A stretch of DNA of 64,000 bases from Neobacillus bataviensis (lineage in GTDB: Bacteria; Bacillota; Bacilli; Bacillales_B; DSM-18226), in NCBI RefSeq assembly GCF_019969725.1, contig NZ_JAHXYW010000002.1, forward strand, positions 186,001 to 250,000, in the 5' to 3' direction. A program made the position numbers and the translations under genes. The notes beneath the pieces are model-generated. The model saw only the letters and a program-made list of their open reading frames with translations, had not been told where the DNA came from and ran no database searches. The first letter of the stretch is position 1. The number at the start of each line of letters is the position of its first letter. Shown here piece after piece: positions 18,102-26,538 of the stretch.

Positions 18102-18234
18102 TAAATCATGGGAACTAAGTAAAAATGATGACATTTCACCAGAATATATCTTTAATATGAGATATTTTAATTTAAAATAATTCAAAAAAATACGCTTTAG
18201 ACCTTGAAACAAAAACAAAGGGAGGAAATTTCCA

Positions 18235-19020
18235 ATGAGTAATCGTTTTGATGGAAAAGTGGTATTAATTACAGGTGCAGGTTCTGGTTTAGGTCAAGCC
18301 TCTGCCTTACAAGTGGCAAAAGAAGGAGCGAAACTTTCACTTGTTGATTTAAACGCTGCTTCATTAGAAGAAACGAAAAGCAAAGTACTGGTAGTGGCAC
18401 CAAACGCAGAAGTGCTGCTGATCACTGCGAATGTGGCTGATGAACAAGCAGTTGAACACTATGTTAATGAAACGGTTGAGAAATTTGGGAAAATCGATGG
18501 TTTCTTTAACAACGCAGGGATCGAGGGAAAACAAAACCTAACAGAGGATTTTGGCATTGATGAATTTCAAAAAGTCGTCAGCGTCAATTTAAATGGTGTG
18601 TTTTATGGAATGAAACACGTATTGAAAGTTATGAGAGAACAAGGATTTGGTTCTATTGTTAATACTGCTTCTGTTGGTGGTATTCGCGGGGTTGGTAACC
18701 AATCTGGTTATGCAGCTAGTAAGCACGGCGTGGTCGGCTTAACAAGAAACTCCGGAATTGAATACGGTCAATACGGAATCAGCATCAAAGCCATTGCACC
18801 AGGAGCAATCATGACACCTATGGTCGAAGGTTCATTAAAACAAATTGATCCAGATAACTGGGAAGAGGTAGGAAAACAATTTGTTCAGCCAAACCCAATG
18901 AAACGTTTCGGTAAACCAGAAGAAGTGGGCTATTTGGTGGCATTCCTACTATCTGATCAAGCCAACTTCATCAACGCAACTGTTATTCCAATTGATGGTG
19001 GACAATCTTATAAATATTAA
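18235..19020 (+). CDS. SDR-family NAD(P)-dependent oxidoreductase
   Basis: A 261-residue classical SDR, a paralogue of the preceding gene. TGAGSGLG is the cofactor loop, SLVDLN suggests NAD(H), then NNAGIE, Ser in NTASVGG, YAASK, and the terminal NATVIPIDGGQSYKY. GGGAGG precedes the ATG. Two consecutive terminators close the unit. The TetR-SDR-SDR arrangement suggests an inducible alcohol or keto-compound pathway; no substrate can be named. Confidence 0.87.
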   Translation: MSNRFDGKVVLITGAGSGLGQASALQVAKEGAKLSLVDLNAASLEETKSKVLVVAPNAEVLLITANVADEQAVEHYVNETVEKFGKIDGFFNNAGIEGKQNLTEDFGIDEFQKVVSVNLNGVFYGMKHVLKVMREQGFGSIVNTASVGGIRGVGNQSGYAASKHGVVGLTRNSGIEYGQYGISIKAIAPGAIMTPMVEGSLKQIDPDNWEEVGKQFVQPNPMKRFGKPEEVGYLVAFLLSDQANFINATVIPIDGGQSYKY

Positions 19021-19096
19021 GAGGTGTGGAGAGAGTTCTCTTTTTCACCTAAGCTAACCGTAAATTCCTCCACTGAGTAAATATACACAACAATGA

Positions 19097-19122
19097 AGCA
19101 CGGGAATTGTCCCGTGCTCATT
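19097..19122 (+). terminator. Intrinsic terminator after the second SDR
   Basis: AGCACGGGA (19097-19105) and TCCCGTGCT (19110-19118) form a perfect 9-bp stem with an ATTG loop, followed by CATTTTA. Confidence 0.8.
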
Positions 19123-19134
19123 TTATAACTCGAT

Positions 19135-19166
19135 GAACCTTGTTGAATAAAGCAAGGTTCTTTTTT
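19135..19166 (+). terminator. Second intrinsic terminator, shares sequence with helicase terminator
   Basis: GAACCTTG (19135-19142) and CAAGGTTC (19153-19160) form a perfect 8-bp stem followed by six T. The flank CGATGAACCTTGTTGA recurs after the helicase gene and at 27976, so this terminator cassette is duplicated in the window. Confidence 0.85.
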
Positions 19167-19233
19167 ATTAGCAGTCTACATATCTTAGGCTTAGTTTTTA
19201 AAGTTTTATTCTAAGGACACCCATAATCCCGGT

Positions 19234-19300
19234 TTGACAAAAGCAAATGAAAGGTGTATATTATGGATATGGTTAATCGACGATTAACTTTATCCATAAT
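19234..19300 (+). promoter_or_regulatory. Sigma-A promoter overlapped by a large nested palindrome
   Basis: TTGACA (19234-19239), a 17-base spacer and TATATT (19257-19262) form a near-consensus promoter for the gene at 19318. From the -10 onward lies a nested palindrome: ATTATGGATA (19260-19269) with TATCCATAAT (19291-19300), and inside it GTTAATCG (19272-19279) with CGATTAAC (19281-19288) around a single A. Bases 19260-19300 are symmetrical apart from the central A and one or two flank bases. This is a strong candidate repressor site controlling a strong promoter; the repressor is unknown. Confidence 0.8.
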
Positions 19301-19317
19301 GTTAAGGGGGAATGGAA

Positions 19318-19764
19318 ATGGAACAACGTATTAATTATTATGATATTGCACCTGAAGCATTTAAAATAATGATGGAAATGGAGAAGTACACTAAAACTAG
19401 TGGAATAGACCGTAAACTTCGTGAACTAGTTAAAATCCGTGCTTCTCAAATTAATGGCTGTGCTTTTTGTATTAATATGCATACCGCTGACGCTCGAAAA
19501 ATGGGTGAAACGGAACAGCGTTTATACTGCGTTAGCGCATGGGAAGATTGTGACTTCTACACGGACGCTGAAAAAGCAGCATTAGAATTAACTGAACATG
19601 TGACGTTAATTCCAACTAAGCGAGTACCTGATGAGCTTTATAATCGAGTACGTGTTCACTTTAGTGAAAAGGAATATGTAGATCTTATTATTTTGATCAA
19701 TCAAATTAATAGTTGGAATCGACTCTCGATTTCAATGGGAAATTTCGCAACTGCGGCAAAATAG
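19318..19764 (+). CDS. Carboxymuconolactone decarboxylase/AhpD-like family protein
   Basis: A 148-residue, all-helical protein of the CMD/AhpD superfamily with the redox motif CAFCINMHTADARKMG (CxxC followed by His), so it probably acts as an alkyl-hydroperoxidase-like or thiol-redox protein rather than a decarboxylase. ATG 19318 is chosen: AAGGGGG ends 7 bases upstream, whereas ATG 19312 is too close. It sits behind a strong promoter with a large palindromic operator and is convergent with an Rrf2-type regulator, a family that often senses redox stress; a regulatory link is inference. Confidence 0.87.
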   Translation: MEQRINYYDIAPEAFKIMMEMEKYTKTSGIDRKLRELVKIRASQINGCAFCINMHTADARKMGETEQRLYCVSAWEDCDFYTDAEKAALELTEHVTLIPTKRVPDELYNRVRVHFSEKEYVDLIILINQINSWNRLSISMGNFATAAK

Positions 19765-19776
19765 GAATGTTACTGG

Positions 19777-19812
19777 GCGCTATCCTTGTAAAGGGATTAG
19801 CGCTTGATTTGT
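19777..19812 (+). terminator. Intrinsic terminator of the CMD-family gene
   Basis: GCGCTA (19777-19782) pairs with TAGCGC (19798-19803), extended by TCC/GGA, followed by TTGATTTGT. Confidence 0.6.
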
Positions 19813-19904
19813 CTAATAGGGATTATCAAAAGAAAAGGGAAATTGGTTTTAGGAGGGATGAAATGAATCGAGATAGAATCTTTGTTTTGGACCTGAAGTA
19901 CTTA

Positions 19905-19942
19905 ACACCCCTTAACTTGCAGGATAGAGGGGTAAGGGGTGT
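19905..19942. terminator. Strong hairpin between CMD gene and Rrf2 gene
   Basis: A perfect 10-bp stem, ACACCCCTTA (19905-19914) and TAAGGGGTGT (19933-19942), lies 5 bases beyond the stop of the minus-strand Rrf2 gene. It lacks a long T tract on either strand; it probably protects or terminates the Rrf2 mRNA. Between it and the CMD gene no gene is seen. Confidence 0.6.
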
Positions 19943-19947
19943 CTTGA

Positions 19948-20451
19948 TTAACTGTTGCTCTTCTCAAAATATGCACGTGTATCTTGACGCATTTGTTTCG
20001 GTAAAACTTGATCAAGCTCTTCATTCAGCCATGTAAGGGTCTTTTTACGTAAAAAATTGCGCATATTTTCTTCTGCCTCAAGCATAACTAGATTAATGGT
20101 GCAAGAGGAGGTTTCTGAGCAGCAGTTTGAGTTTTGGTTATCTCGAACCAGAAGGCCGTTATCTTTTATGTTTTTGCATTGAAAAATGGGCTTTTTCCCT
20201 TCAATTGCTTCAACTACATCCCAAAAAGAAATTTCTTCTGGGGACCTTGCTAATCTATAGCCGCCCTTAACTCCAGGTACTGAATTTACGATACCTGCTT
20301 TGGCTAATTTGGCAAAAATTTTTGAGAGATATGTCTCTGAAATGCCTTGAAAGGCAGAAAGATCCTTTATTCCTATGCTTGAATCTGGAGGAATATCGAT
20401 TAAATAAACAAGGCAATGCAGGCCATATTCAACTCCAATACTATACTGCAT
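19948..20451 (-). CDS. Rrf2-family transcriptional regulator with Cys cluster
   Basis: A 167-residue regulator. The N-terminal winged helix is clear (YGLHCLVYLIDIPPDSSIGIKDLSAFQGISETYLSKIFAKL, then a wing with VPGVKGGYRLAR). The C-terminal half has cysteines in FQCK and NCCSETSSC, the region where IscR/NsrR/CymR relatives bind an Fe-S cluster or have lost it. The preferred start is ATG at 20449-20451, matching the family's usual beginning and preceded by an AGGTG-like site; the frame extends 20 residues further without support. It could sense iron-sulphur, nitric oxide or thiol stress. Confidence 0.85.
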   Translation of the reverse strand: MQYSIGVEYGLHCLVYLIDIPPDSSIGIKDLSAFQGISETYLSKIFAKLAKAGIVNSVPGVKGGYRLARSPEEISFWDVVEAIEGKKPIFQCKNIKDNGLLVRDNQNSNCCSETSSCTINLVMLEAEENMRNFLRKKTLTWLNEELDQVLPKQMRQDTRAYFEKSNS

Positions 20452-20852
20452 GCAAACACCTGCTTCCAATTTGAATATTTTTATATTAGGTATATTTAAT
20501 TTTTTTGTCAAACTTGCTAATTTGTCTTCTGTGGCACTATTAACAGACTCTTTTGAGTAGAGATAAATATGAAATTTTGGTATTAATGTTGATTTACAGA
20601 AGTTATGATTAAAATCATGTATATAAAGCCTTATTTAAAAATAAAAACTTATTAAATTAAAGGGCCCGTTCGTTGAAGATCATTTGTAGCCTTAGAATAA
20701 AGATTGATCGTAAAGCTACCTTTACCCCATATTTAACATCAATACAAAAGACTCCATTTTGAAAAAAGATTGATTAAAAGGGAATGACTTTTATAGAATC
20801 ATTAAAAAGAAAAAATGGAAAGTTAGGATATATTTTTTGCTTCGTTTAACAA
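20452..20852. other. Intergenic region, regulator promoter side
   Basis: About 400 AT-rich bases between the Rrf2 start and the end of the MDR gene. ATGATT/AATCAT at 20605-20618 is a small palindrome of unknown meaning. No gene, RNA or convincing terminator was recognised. Confidence 0.4.
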
Positions 20853-21851
20853 CTATCTGATTTTTAATATTATTTTCCCTTTCGCCCTTCCTGTCTCCGC
20901 ATATTCCATCGCTTTTTGAGCATCTTCAAAAGGAAAAACTCTATCAATTATAGGTTTGATTTTACCAGTCTCAATAAAGTTTGCAATTATACGTAATTGT
21001 TCTCCACTTTGCTTCATAAACAAAAACGTATATTGAACATTATGCTTTTTTTCAAGCACAGTAAGTTTATGACTTGCTGCTGAAAACAACAACGTTTTAA
21101 AAAATCCGGAACCATATTCTTTACCAAAACGAGCATTCGGTAATCCCGAAACGGAAACCATTTTTCCTCCTCTTTTTATCACTTCGAATGATTTTTCGAG
21201 TATCTCGCCCCCAAGGGTATCAAATACGGCATCATAGTTTTTCAGTATCTCTTCAAATTTTTCTGTCTTGTAATTTATTATTTCATCTGCACCAAGAGAT
21301 TTTACTAAATTCGCACCAGCAACACTTGCAGTCGTTGCAACAGTGGCACCCATTAATTTGGCCAGTTGAATAGCAAAGGTACCGACACCTCCAGCCCCAG
21401 CGTGAATTAAAATCCTTTGGCCCTTTTGTAATTGCAAAATGTCTGTTAGGGCTTGATAGGAGGTTAACCCAACCAGCGGGATCGATGCTGCTTCTTCAAA
21501 GCTCAAATTTTTAGGTTTTAGTGCGATGTCATCTTCATGAATTGCGATATATTCAGCAAAAGTACCGATTTTACTTTTACGTGGACGTGCATATATTTCA
21601 TCCCCAACTTTAAAACGAGTCACTTTTGCGCCAACCTTTGCCACGACACCAGAAAAGTCATTTCCAAGGATAAGAGGCATTTTATATTTAACTAACAATT
21701 TCACTTTCCCATCGCGGATCTTAAAATCAACAGGATTAATACTAGCTGCATGAATTTCTGCGAGTACTTCATATTCTCCAATTTCAGGCGTGGGCATTTC
21801 TGCCAAACGCATTGGGACTTTTCCATACCGATCAATAACCATTGCTCTCAT
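20853..21851 (-). CDS. Zinc-independent MDR oxidoreductase (quinone reductase-like)
   Basis: A 332-residue medium-chain dehydrogenase/reductase. The N-terminal GroES-like domain (LILGNDFSGVVAKVG, FKVGDEIYA) lacks the zinc-binding Cys set of alcohol dehydrogenases. The Rossmann motif is AGAGGVGTFAIQLAK (about 150-164). It belongs with NADPH:quinone oxidoreductase/enoyl-reductase-like proteins that reduce reactive carbonyls or quinones. GGAGG lies upstream of the ATG. The ArsR-type gene begins only about 40 bases upstream on the same strand, so the two form an operon and the reductase is probably under its control. Confidence 0.88.
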   Translation of the reverse strand: MRAMVIDRYGKVPMRLAEMPTPEIGEYEVLAEIHAASINPVDFKIRDGKVKLLVKYKMPLILGNDFSGVVAKVGAKVTRFKVGDEIYARPRKSKIGTFAEYIAIHEDDIALKPKNLSFEEAASIPLVGLTSYQALTDILQLQKGQRILIHAGAGGVGTFAIQLAKLMGATVATTASVAGANLVKSLGADEIINYKTEKFEEILKNYDAVFDTLGGEILEKSFEVIKRGGKMVSVSGLPNARFGKEYGSGFFKTLLFSAASHKLTVLEKKHNVQYTFLFMKQSGEQLRIIANFIETGKIKPIIDRVFPFEDAQKAMEYAETGRAKGKIILKIR

Positions 21852-21892
21852 TGGCTATACCTCCAAAAAATGTATGTTTTTCTTCTATCATT

Positions 21893-22228
21893 TCAATAAA
21901 AGTTCTGCATGAACTTTTCAATATCCAACACAAGGTTTTTTAATAAACCTAATTCTGTACGTACATTAATATAATAAAAGTTTTTTGTCCCTTCTTTACG
22001 CATTAAAATAATACCGGCATCTCGTAAAACCTTAAGATGATGGGACACCGCAGGTCGAGAAAGATGTGTTTGTTCTGTGATTTCACCCACACGTAATCCT
22101 GTTTGACAATCCGTCCCCATTAGAACTAACAAGATCGATTGACGTGTTTCATCACCAATTGCCAATAGTACTTTTTGACAATTAATAAAATCCTCTTTGA
22201 TCATATTTAGTTGGTCCTGTTTATTCAT
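21893..22228 (-). CDS. ArsR-family winged-helix regulator
   Basis: A 111-residue ArsR-type repressor (IGDETRQSILLVLMG, LRVGEITEQTHLSRPAVSHHLKVLRDAGIILMRKEGTKNFYYIN). The recognition helix SRPAVSHHLKVL is typical. No CxC metal box is visible in the DNA-binding helix, so it may sense something other than arsenic-type metals. GGAGG precedes the ATG. It is the first gene of an operon with the MDR oxidoreductase. The inverted repeat at 22259-22278 upstream is a candidate operator. Confidence 0.88.
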   Translation of the reverse strand: MNKQDQLNMIKEDFINCQKVLLAIGDETRQSILLVLMGTDCQTGLRVGEITEQTHLSRPAVSHHLKVLRDAGIILMRKEGTKNFYYINVRTELGLLKNLVLDIEKFMQNFY

Positions 22229-22258
22229 TCAGTAAAATACCTCCAACAATCAGTTTAA

Positions 22259-22278
22259 TGGTTTAAGTTGATGAACCA
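22259..22278. promoter_or_regulatory. Candidate ArsR operator
   Basis: TGGTT and AACCA flank a 10-base spacer about 30 bases upstream of the ArsR start. The 300 bases beyond it, up to the sugar-operon terminator, hold nothing else recognisable. Confidence 0.4.
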
Positions 22279-22552
22279 TATAACTGAATACAACAATATA
22301 CTAATGTTAGGTTAGGTGCAATATTGAGAAAGAAAATCGAGACGAATACATCTTAGAGGGGAGGCATCATTAACTATTAATGTTCAGCAACATAAAAAAA
22401 GGGGACTATGCTCTAAGAATTCAAGCCACTGTAGTATTCCACTTGATCCGTTAAAAAGAATAAACACTAGATAAGTAAACTTTAAATAAAATAGCAATAT
22501 AATAGTGCTTCTTTCTTGCAGAATGCACCGTCACTGTTCGTAACATAAGAAA

Positions 22553-22578
22553 AGAGCCTCTCTATTTAGAAAGGCTCT
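22553..22578 (-). terminator. Intrinsic terminator of the sugar operon
   Basis: AGAGCCT and AGGCTCT form a 7-bp stem; on the minus strand it is followed by TTTTC. It lies 7 bases beyond the symporter stop. Confidence 0.82.
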
Positions 22579-22584
22579 AATTTA

Positions 22585-23952
22585 TTAGAGGTTTACGACA
22601 TTTTGGCTTTCAACCTTTTGGTTTACCAAGGCACGTCGCCGTTCGAGTTCTACATCCATTTCCGCCCGTTTATCATCAAGTTTATAGAACCATATCGTAA
22701 TTCCAATCAGTAAACAAATGGCGAGTGGCACCCAGATAAAACTGATTTCAATATAGGATAAAGCTTTGGCGGTTTGTGTGGTATTGGGAACATAGCCGCC
22801 CATTTTCAAAATGACTCCAACAAGTGCACTCCCAAGGCCCAAGCTTACTTTTACAAAAAAACCTTGAAGGGCTGCAATCATCCCAGCAATACTTCTGTTG
22901 TTTTTGTACTCTGAATAATCAATATCATCCGGCTGAATCGCAAAGGTGGTGCCGAAGATGCCATAAATCCCTAGCCCGGTAATCGTCAAACCGGCAATCA
23001 GTAAAACAGGTGATGACTTTCCGAAATAAATCACTAAATCTCCAATAATATAAATGGCCGTACTTAAAAGCAATACATTTTTCTTCGGCATTTTCTTTTG
23101 AAGCCAAGGTAAAAGCAGCAGCATTGGCAGACCAGAGAGAATACCGAATAATCCTACAAACGTCAGCCAATCCGTACGTCCTAGATTATACGTGAAATAG
23201 TAAATCACGGTTGTATTTCGAATCACAAAAAGACCGAAATAGAGAAAGTTCAAGATAAAGAAAATAGCAGCAGGGCCAGTCAATCCTTTAAAATCCTTTT
23301 TAAAAGAGGATTTCCCAGGCTGAACGGTTGGAGGAACCACCTCTTTTGTATTCATAAAGGTAAACACAAACACGAACACCGCAGCGATGCCATAAACGGT
23401 CATTGTAATCAAATAACCTTTTTGGTTATCCCCTTGCCCAAAGAAATTGACCATCGGCGTCGTAATTGACATAACTAAAGCGGTTCCAATTAACGAACAA
23501 ATCATTCTTGTCGAAACTAACCAGTTCCGCTCATGGTTATCTGAAGTTAACCTCGGTACAATCGTATTTAATGGGATATTAACCACTGTATAAGCAATGT
23601 TCAACAAGCAATAAGTGGTATAAGCCCAGAGAATCTTTCCAGACATACTGAAATCTGGAACAATAAAGGTCATGATGGTAAAAACAGCAAACGGAATCGC
23701 TCCGATAAGGAAGTAGGGTCTTCCTTGTCCCCATCTAGTACGAGTCCGATCGACCAATAATCCCATACCCGTATCGGCAAAAGCATCAATGATTTTGGTT
23801 ACTAACATTAAGGTACCAGCAACAGTTGCAGTGATTCCAAAGACATCGGTATAAAAAAACAACAAATAAGACGCCATTGTACTAAATACGAGGTTGCAGG
23901 CGAAGTCGCCAGCACCGTATCCAATTCTTTTTTTCCATCTGTTCATCTGCAT
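22585..23952 (-). CDS. GPH-family sugar:cation symporter (MFS_2)
   Basis: A twelve-TM transporter of about 455 residues in the glycoside-pentoside-hexuronide:cation symporter group. Characteristic text includes an N-terminal GYGAGDFACNLVF, DAFADTGMGLLVDRTRTRWGQGRPY and a C-terminal EISFIWVPLAICLLIGITIWFYKLD. It would bring in a sugar, sugar acid or glycoside with H+ or Na+. The best-supported start is ATG 23952 with AAAGGA 6 bases upstream; GTG 23955 directly precedes it. Last gene of a three-gene operon with an SDR and an FGGY kinase; the spacing of about 30 bases indicates co-transcription. Confidence 0.9.
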   Translation of the reverse strand: MQMNRWKKRIGYGAGDFACNLVFSTMASYLLFFYTDVFGITATVAGTLMLVTKIIDAFADTGMGLLVDRTRTRWGQGRPYFLIGAIPFAVFTIMTFIVPDFSMSGKILWAYTTYCLLNIAYTVVNIPLNTIVPRLTSDNHERNWLVSTRMICSLIGTALVMSITTPMVNFFGQGDNQKGYLITMTVYGIAAVFVFVFTFMNTKEVVPPTVQPGKSSFKKDFKGLTGPAAIFFILNFLYFGLFVIRNTTVIYYFTYNLGRTDWLTFVGLFGILSGLPMLLLLPWLQKKMPKKNVLLLSTAIYIIGDLVIYFGKSSPVLLIAGLTITGLGIYGIFGTTFAIQPDDIDYSEYKNNRSIAGMIAALQGFFVKVSLGLGSALVGVILKMGGYVPNTTQTAKALSYIEISFIWVPLAICLLIGITIWFYKLDDKRAEMDVELERRRALVNQKVESQNVVNL

Positions 23953-23981
23953 CACCTATCCTTTATTTCGCGTATCTCAAA

Positions 23982-25511
23982 TTATCTTGCAGAAAGTCTT
24001 GTCAGCGTTTTCATATCAGACTTTAAATTATGATAGATAGATTTATAAACTTGGTAATAGTCATTATATTTCCGATGATTCTCTTTAATAGGCATGATCT
24101 TCTGGTCTAGGACCTGCCATTTCTTAACATCTTCATAAGAGAGAAGACCTGTGCCAATTCCCGCCAGCATGACATCTCCCATATTCGCTTCTACATCATG
24201 AATCGGACAGACAACTGGATAGCCCGTGACATCCGCAAAGATTTGTCTCCACAATTTTGACTTGGTGACTCCACCTGCAAGCAGGATATATTCTCCGAGA
24301 TCTTCTCCGGTCGCTTCGATTGAATCCCGTAAAGAGAACGCAACCGCTTCCAGAAAGGCACGATAAATATGGGCTTTTGTATGTGCCAAGGAAAGTCCCA
24401 CGATTGTACCTTTTGCATCAGAATCCCAAATTGGACTTCTTTCTCCCATAAAGTAAGGAAGGACAATCAACCCTTCACTTCCAACTGGAATTTCTGCAGC
24501 CTTTTCATTTAATACATCATAGGCATTTTTTCCGCCCGCTTTTTCTGCTTCCAATTCATATTGACACATCGTTTGTCGGAACCATTTCACGATCGCTCCA
24601 GCTGTCGCTCCACCAGCAAAATAATAGGAAAGTCTTTTGGCATCAAATAAATAGGGCCAAACAATCAAATCTTTTCCTTTTACTGGTTTATCAGAAATGA
24701 ACGCTGCGCACATAGAAGTTCCAATGGCCGCTGCATAAATACCAGATTCAAAAACACCGAGGCCGATATTAGCAGCACCACAGTCAATGCCACTGGCGAT
24801 CACTGGCATTCCTTCAGAAAGCCCCAACTCCGCTGCGGCCTCTTTTGTTAATCCACCCACAATATCGGTTGATTCAACGATATTTTCTGGCATCATCGAA
24901 AGAGGAATTCCCATCGCATCCATCATTTCTCTTGACCAGGTTCTGCTATTCATATCAAAAATTCCGCCGATATTTCCTGCAGAAGAATAATCAATGGCAA
25001 TTTCTCCAGTCAGCTTATAAATGACATAATCATTTGGCGGGAGAAAGAGCTTGGTCCTATTCCAGTTTTCCGGTTCATGATTTTTCATCCATAACATTTT
25101 GGTAAAACCATAATAAGGGTCGGCTCCATTATGAGTAATGTCGAGAAGTTTTTCTTCTCCAATCGTATCGATTACCCATTTTGTTTCTGCTTCTGCTCTT
25201 CGATCCATCCAAATCATGCACGGCCTAACCGGTTCCATCTTTTCATCCAATGGAATTCCTGAACCCCCATATAGACCGCTAATGGCAATACCCTGAATGT
25301 TCTCCGCTCGAATTCCTGATTTTTGTACCGTGTTTCTAATAGATGTTTTTGCTGCATCAAGCCATACATCTGGCCACTGCTCTGCCCATAAAGGCTTTGG
25401 GGTCAACACATCGTATTCTTGTAAATCTTGAGCAATCAGATTGCCTTCTGTATCCATTAAGATGGTTTTGGTGCCGGATGTTCCGATATCTGTACCAAGT
25501 AAGTACTTCAT
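23982..25511 (-). CDS. FGGY-family carbohydrate kinase (xylulokinase/gluconokinase-like)
   Basis: A 509-residue sugar kinase. The N-terminal phosphate loop is LLGTDIGTSGTKTILMD and the C-terminal ATP-binding block is ILLAGGVTKSKLWRQIFADVTG; the catalytic Asp is likely in SGIDCGAANIG. It phosphorylates the sugar or keto-sugar produced by the neighbouring SDR and transported by the GPH symporter. The family includes xylulokinase, gluconokinase and others, so the substrate is open. GGAGG is present before the ATG. It lies between the symporter and SDR genes in one operon. Confidence 0.9.
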   Translation of the reverse strand: MKYLLGTDIGTSGTKTILMDTEGNLIAQDLQEYDVLTPKPLWAEQWPDVWLDAAKTSIRNTVQKSGIRAENIQGIAISGLYGGSGIPLDEKMEPVRPCMIWMDRRAEAETKWVIDTIGEEKLLDITHNGADPYYGFTKMLWMKNHEPENWNRTKLFLPPNDYVIYKLTGEIAIDYSSAGNIGGIFDMNSRTWSREMMDAMGIPLSMMPENIVESTDIVGGLTKEAAAELGLSEGMPVIASGIDCGAANIGLGVFESGIYAAAIGTSMCAAFISDKPVKGKDLIVWPYLFDAKRLSYYFAGGATAGAIVKWFRQTMCQYELEAEKAGGKNAYDVLNEKAAEIPVGSEGLIVLPYFMGERSPIWDSDAKGTIVGLSLAHTKAHIYRAFLEAVAFSLRDSIEATGEDLGEYILLAGGVTKSKLWRQIFADVTGYPVVCPIHDVEANMGDVMLAGIGTGLLSYEDVKKWQVLDQKIMPIKENHRKYNDYYQVYKSIYHNLKSDMKTLTRLSAR

Positions 25512-25541
25512 AGCTAGTCCTCCTAAGAATCTTTTAGTCTA

Positions 25542-26318
25542 TTAAATACAAGTAAATGCACCATCGATGACAAAGTCAGATCCTGTAGTAAAGCTGCTAG
25601 TGTCTCCTGCAAGATAGACACAAATGGACTGTAGTTCTTCCGGTCGGCCCATTCGGTGAAGTGGTGCCATTTCATTCCACTGTTGAATCAATGGCTGTAA
25701 GCTCGGAGAATTTAATGTAAGTTCGGTTCCAATATATCCAGGACTAATAGAATTTACGCGGACATTTCTTGCTGCCCATTCCACCGCAAGGGATTTTGTC
25801 AATTGGATTACCCCGGCTTTTGAGGCATTGTAGGAACATTGCGGTTGTGGCACATTCACGATATGTCCAGACATCGATGCAGTATTAATAATGGAACCGC
25901 CGCCTTGTTTTAACATGACTTTACCTGCGGCCTGTGCTGTTAGAAAAACGCCTGAAAGATTAATATCAATCACTTTCTTCCACTGTTCATACGTCATTTC
26001 CTCTGCAGGAACATTCATACAGATTCCAGCATTACAGAAGGCCACATCTAAACGGCCGAAAACATCCAGTACTTTTTCAATCATGGCATTTACATCTTCT
26101 GGGTTTGTAACATCTGCCTTGATGGCAATGGATTGAATCCCATTATTTTCTTCTAGTTCTTTTGCTGTTTTTCTTGCTTCCTCGATATCCAGATCAACAA
26201 TGGCTACATCTGCTCCTGCTTCAGCAAAAGCGGTGGCAACACTTTTACCAATTCCCCTTGCACCGCCAGTAACAAAAATTTTCTTTCCGTCTAGTCTCAT
26301 TTTCTCAATAATACCCAT
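25542..26318 (-). CDS. SDR-family sugar/polyol dehydrogenase
   Basis: A 258-residue classical SDR, first gene of the sugar operon. TGGARGIG cofactor loop, AIVDLD (NAD preference), CNAGICMN instead of NNAG, Ser in NTASMSGH, YNASK, and FTTGSDFVIDGAFTC at the end. It probably oxidises a sugar alcohol or sugar acid to the keto compound that the FGGY kinase phosphorylates. GAGGG precedes the ATG. Upstream lies a palindromic operator identical in type to one at the divergent ROK gene. Confidence 0.88.
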   Translation of the reverse strand: MGIIEKMRLDGKKIFVTGGARGIGKSVATAFAEAGADVAIVDLDIEEARKTAKELEENNGIQSIAIKADVTNPEDVNAMIEKVLDVFGRLDVAFCNAGICMNVPAEEMTYEQWKKVIDINLSGVFLTAQAAGKVMLKQGGGSIINTASMSGHIVNVPQPQCSYNASKAGVIQLTKSLAVEWAARNVRVNSISPGYIGTELTLNSPSLQPLIQQWNEMAPLHRMGRPEELQSICVYLAGDTSSFTTGSDFVIDGAFTCI

Positions 26319-26350
26319 GTTTTTTCCCTCATCCCTTTTTATAAAAATAG

Positions 26351-26373
26351 TTTTATAAAATCATTTTACAAAA
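26351..26373. promoter_or_regulatory. ROK-repressor operator, copy 1
   Basis: TTTTATAAAAT and ATTTTACAAAA flank one base, a near-perfect 23-base palindrome 33 bases upstream of the SDR start. Including flanking TG, 22 of 25 bases match copy 2 at 26505. Confidence 0.75.
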
Positions 26374-26504
26374 TGTATTTACATAATAAAACGTTTTCTT
26401 ATAGTTGTCAACAAGGACAAAATATAAGAATGGGAGCCACTCCCAGACAAAGTTGTGATTGTGCGATTTTATGTGATATATTTAAAAAGAATTTAAATAA
26501 GGTT

Positions 26505-26527
26505 TTTTATAAAATTATTTTGTAAAA
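26505..26527. promoter_or_regulatory. ROK-repressor operator, copy 2
   Basis: TTTTATAAAAT and ATTTTGTAAAA flank one base, directly upstream of the ROK ribosome site. Its overlap with the translation start region implies autorepression. Paired with copy 1 it fits XylR-type looping control of divergent genes. Confidence 0.75.
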
Positions 26528-26538
26528 TGAGGTATTTC

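Noticed and set aside
19312..19317. ATG 19312 as start of the CMD-family gene
   Set aside because: It is only one base from the ribosome site; ATG 19318 has proper spacing.
19713..20036. Open frame bridging the CMD gene end and the Rrf2 gene
   Set aside because: It crosses two hairpins, overlaps genes on both strands and has no ribosome site or family resemblance.
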